Positions 60,787 through 64,000 of a DNA stretch of 64,000 nt are shown here, piece by piece (position 1 is the stretch's first letter; each line of letters opens with the position of its first letter). Source of the DNA: Heterostelium album PN500 (taxonomy: Eukaryota; Evosea; Eumycetozoa; Acytosteliales; Acytosteliaceae). The stretch lies in NCBI RefSeq assembly GCF_000004825.1, contig NW_008805090.1, positions 434,001 through 498,000 on the forward strand, written 5' to 3'. The notes below the pieces were generated by a model, which worked only from the letters and a program-made list of their open reading frames with translations, was not told the DNA's origin and searched no databases. A program made the position numbers and the translations under genes.

Positions 60787-63700
60787 ATGTTTGAATCTTT
60801 AGTAGCAGATATATTGGTTAAATATATTGGTGAATATATAAAGAATCTTTCATCAGAGCAATTAAAAGTAAATGTATTCAGTGGAAATGTGGTTTTGAGA
60901 AATTTGGAAATCAAAGGTGAAGCTTTACAATCCTTTAAACTACCGTTACACGTTCAGAAAGGTATCATCGGTACCTTGGAATTAAAGATACCATGGACTG
61001 TATGTATAATCTATAGTTAACCATCATCCTGCGAATATTAATATATTAATATCAATATGACAACTTAATTGTTTGAAGAATTTAAAATCGATGCCAGTCA
61101 TTCTGGAAATAGATTCAATTTGTTTATATGCAATTCCACAGACTGGATTCGAGTACAACGAGGAGGAGGAGCGAGTCAAACAACAGCTGACAAAGCAGAA
61201 GAAGTTGGACAAGTACGAGTTGATCCGGTCGTGGAAGGAGGGTGGCGGTCTCGAGGGTGGACCGGCTGGACGTTCGCAAGACACATTCATGTCGAACGTC
61301 ATGTCAAAGATACTCAATAACATCGAGGTGAAAATCAATACATTCCACTTGCGCTACGAAGAGGTTCGCAATGGAAAGATCTATTCGCTCGGTCTGTCGT
61401 TTGGTTCACTCACCGCCTATTCCACCGATGGCAACTACACTCGCCAATTCCACAACAATGGTTCGCCAACTGCTTCCAACAACAATACTGCTGGCGGCGA
61501 CAACGATACACTCTTCAAATACGTTGAACTCTCTGACTTTTCGATCTATTTGAACTCTGAGGAGGAACAACACCAGGGCGAATCGATACGCGATCTCTCC
61601 AACGATGAGTTTGCGCGCAAGTTAAAGTCGATGACTGGAACCAACCGCAATTTGGGCGACCACAAATACATCTTGAAACCGATAACCGTTACGCTCAAGG
61701 TGGAGGTCAACAAGAATCTACAGATGGACAAGTCGGTGCCAAAGATGAAGGTGCAGTGTCAGTTCGAGGAGGTGTCGTTCTACATCGAGGAGAATCAGTA
61801 TCAAACCATTCTGAAGCTGTTGACAACGATTGGCGCGTACGCACAGGAATTAAAGTATCTCAAGTACCGACCGAAGCTGCGTCCTAAACAGGATCCGAGA
61901 GCGTGGTGGCGTTACTTTGCCGAGGTGTATCGTGAGTCGATTCGTGAGAAGATACAACAGCGTTCGTGGAACTACATGCAGAAGCGTCGACAGAACCGAA
62001 AGGAATACGTCGTACTCTTTAAAAAGTTACAGGCAGTCGAATGGCTAGAGCCAATCAACGAAAAGGAAAAGAAACGACTGCAAGAAATGGAAGAATTTTT
62101 AAGTTTTGAAGATATTATATAGTAAGTTTGCAACTTAAGATTACATTGGATTATTTCTTGTTTATCTAATCAATCAATCAATCAATCTATTTAGTTTTAG
62201 ATCATTGGCAAGAAGAGAACTTGCAAAAGAACAGGCGATTGCAGATTCAAAGAAAGGTGAATTCTATAGTTCTGTAAACAGAACAAAAGGTTTCTTTGGA
62301 TTCTGGAAGTCAAACGAACCAAAGATGTCGATTCAGCTGACAAAAGAACAACAAGAAGAGATCTATAAATCTATGGAATATGATGAGATCGCATTGAGTG
62401 CAACCATTGAAATGCCACCTGATGTAAGTAGTTTTAGTTTAGAATAGTTGGTATCTAGAAGAACAAAACACACAACTAACTAATATTGATGATTGATTAT
62501 GTTTAGTATATTCAAAATGTATTACAAGTTCAAGTGTCAGCGATTATTTTCACTATTATAGGAAGTCGTGAAGGAGAAGATCCTTTGATGAAATCCTACC
62601 TCAATAATATTTCATTCAAGATGTCTCAGAGACAACAGGGTTTTAGAATAGATTTGGATCTCGAGTCATTCAACGTTATCGATCACAACAATGTCGACAG
62701 TTTATTCCCATATATCATCACATCAACGCCAAGATACAAATGTGGAATCAACAACAAGAAATTATCAGAGTTGGATTCACCAACATTACATTCATCATCA
62801 TCAAATTTAAATACTTTAATACAAAACAATAATAATAATAATAGCAATAGTAATGACAACAACAACAATAACAATAATAACATTAATAATCATTTATTTA
62901 ATATAACATTTGAAACGAATCCAATTTCAAGTACATACGATTATAGATTATCATTGATATTGAACACTATGGAAGTAGTTGTAAATAAGCCACAGATTGA
63001 AAGATTGATAGAGTTTGCTACACCCGAGGAAAATGTAAATTTGTTCCCATTGTCGTCGGTGGCGATGGAGGAGTTGATCTTGCTGAAGGAGATGACGATC
63101 TTCCAGCTGCGAGAGGTAATCAATCATCACAAGACAATCGATCTCTACGTAGATGCCAAGGCACCGACCGTCATCATAACGGAGCATGCCAACCGTGTCG
63201 ACACCTCGCTGATCATCGTCGATCTCGGAAGTTGCTTGATGCACTCTGACCTCAGTCAAAAGTCTGCGAAAGTAAAGGATTCAATCGATCGTCCGTTGCT
63301 CCTAACCGAGTTGGAAACACCGGTAAAAGAATCCGATCTCTACGACCACTATCGTGCAACTCTATCTTCCATAAAAGTGATGTTGGCGCGAAACGACCAA
63401 GAGTGGTGGCGAGCCACTACCAATGGCAACACCAGTTCCGGAAATTCCAATTCCAATTCCAATTCCAGTGTGGACGTTAGTAATGGATTCCCACTTATTG
63501 AAGAGATGGCGATTAATCTTCATATTCAGAGTTGTATCGAACCGAATGAGTTGTCGTTGGCGTTGTTCAAGGTGAGTGGAACGCTGCCAGAGGTGAAGAT
63601 CAACATCTCCGATGAATCGTATCTTCAGTTGTACAGAATGTCCAAGACTCTTGCTGCAGAATCGACTCACTCGTCCAACGCCTACAATCAGCTTATGGAC

Positions 63701-64000
63701 ACACTCTACACCACCAAACAACAGTCGGAAACAGTCGTCGATGTCAGTCAAATGGAAATCAAGCTATCGGAAGCATATCGTCAGGTTCTATCGAAACGAA
63801 AGATATTCGAAGGTGAATTCACTCTAGAGAAAGTATTGGTAGATGTACATAGTAGTAGTAATATATCGTCGTTGTTCAACAACGGTAACAACAACAACAA
63901 TAGCAATGGTAATGTTGGTATCAATCAACCAACCAATATACGTTTGATACAGTTGAGAATCAATGAATTACAATTGTCGCTAAAGAAGAAGACCTATGAT
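60787..64000 (+). CDS. VPS13-family bridge-like lipid transfer protein, N-terminal part; open at right edge
   Basis: Exons 60787-60999, 61079-62121, 62195-62423 and 62507 to the window end, all in phase. VPS13 proteins are long hydrophobic grooves that move phospholipids between organelles at contact sites. The start is the chorein N-domain: MFESLVADILVKYIGEYIKN, LSSEQLKVNVFSGNVVLRNL, then KIPWTNLKSMPVILEIDSIC, with the family's splice-spanning PW-x-NL. Later: RYEEVRNGKIYSLGLSFGSL, WWRYFAEVYRESIREK, then FRSLARRELAKEQAIADSKK. An Asn/Ser insert lies at about 62820-62890 and another Asn run near 63890. The ATG at 60787 is preceded in frame only by TTG ATA AAG, so it is the start. About 990 residues are visible; the family is usually over 3000. 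Which paralog (vps13A-F type) cannot be told. Confidence 0.92.

Overview
The window comes from a social amoeba (Dictyostelia). Non-coding DNA is extremely A/T-rich with long A and T runs. Introns are short, A/T-rich and GT..AG. Several proteins carry Asn, Gln, Ser or Asp runs. Many products have clear dictyostelid counterparts: severin kinase, P2X receptor, a compact MCU, and B-box and F-box-like families. Coding regions have a mild G/C preference and little third-position extremity, so a group 1-3 species (Cavenderia, Heterostelium or Tieghemostelium type) seems more likely than D. discoideum itself. That species guess is inference.

Left part (1-18 kb): tail of an unrecognised gene with a SUMO-interacting-type C-terminus; a 1304-aa PH plus coiled-coil protein; a RhoGEF (-); the splicing factor SLU7 (-), whose C-terminus is in another frame; a drug/metabolite-type transporter; an ATAD5/ELG1 PCNA-unloader; and a membrane-anchored TPR-like protein (-).

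Middle part (18-36.6 kb): an intron-containing tRNA-Thr(CGU) with an inverted copy of its 5' half beside it; an unrecognised 699-aa protein; a small membrane protein; an AT-hook protein; a P2X receptor next to the mitochondrial calcium uniporter (two Ca2+ channels); severin kinase with an ATG-only first exon; an intronless ComB-type phosphatase that looks bacterial in origin; a probable N-myristoylated orphan; SRP54; and a RidA-family deaminase.

Accessory region (36.7-41.1 kb): partial, inverted and frame-broken copies of one small multi-pass membrane protein family, flanked by inverted repeats, palindromes and a G/C-rich repeated patch, plus remains of a TPR-type repeat gene. This is the most rearranged part of the window.

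Right part (41-64 kb): a B-box protein; a PPR-like organelle protein; two tandem cytochrome P450 genes with identical exon layout and one exon that is identical at the DNA level; an F-box-like protein; a START-like protein; a 4.2-kb region with no recognisable gene; prefoldin subunit 1; two small orphans; and the 5' part of VPS13, which runs off the right edge.

Exon coordinates were derived by hand from splice consensus, reading phase and protein family fit. No mobile element with its own enzyme, CRISPR array or rRNA was seen.
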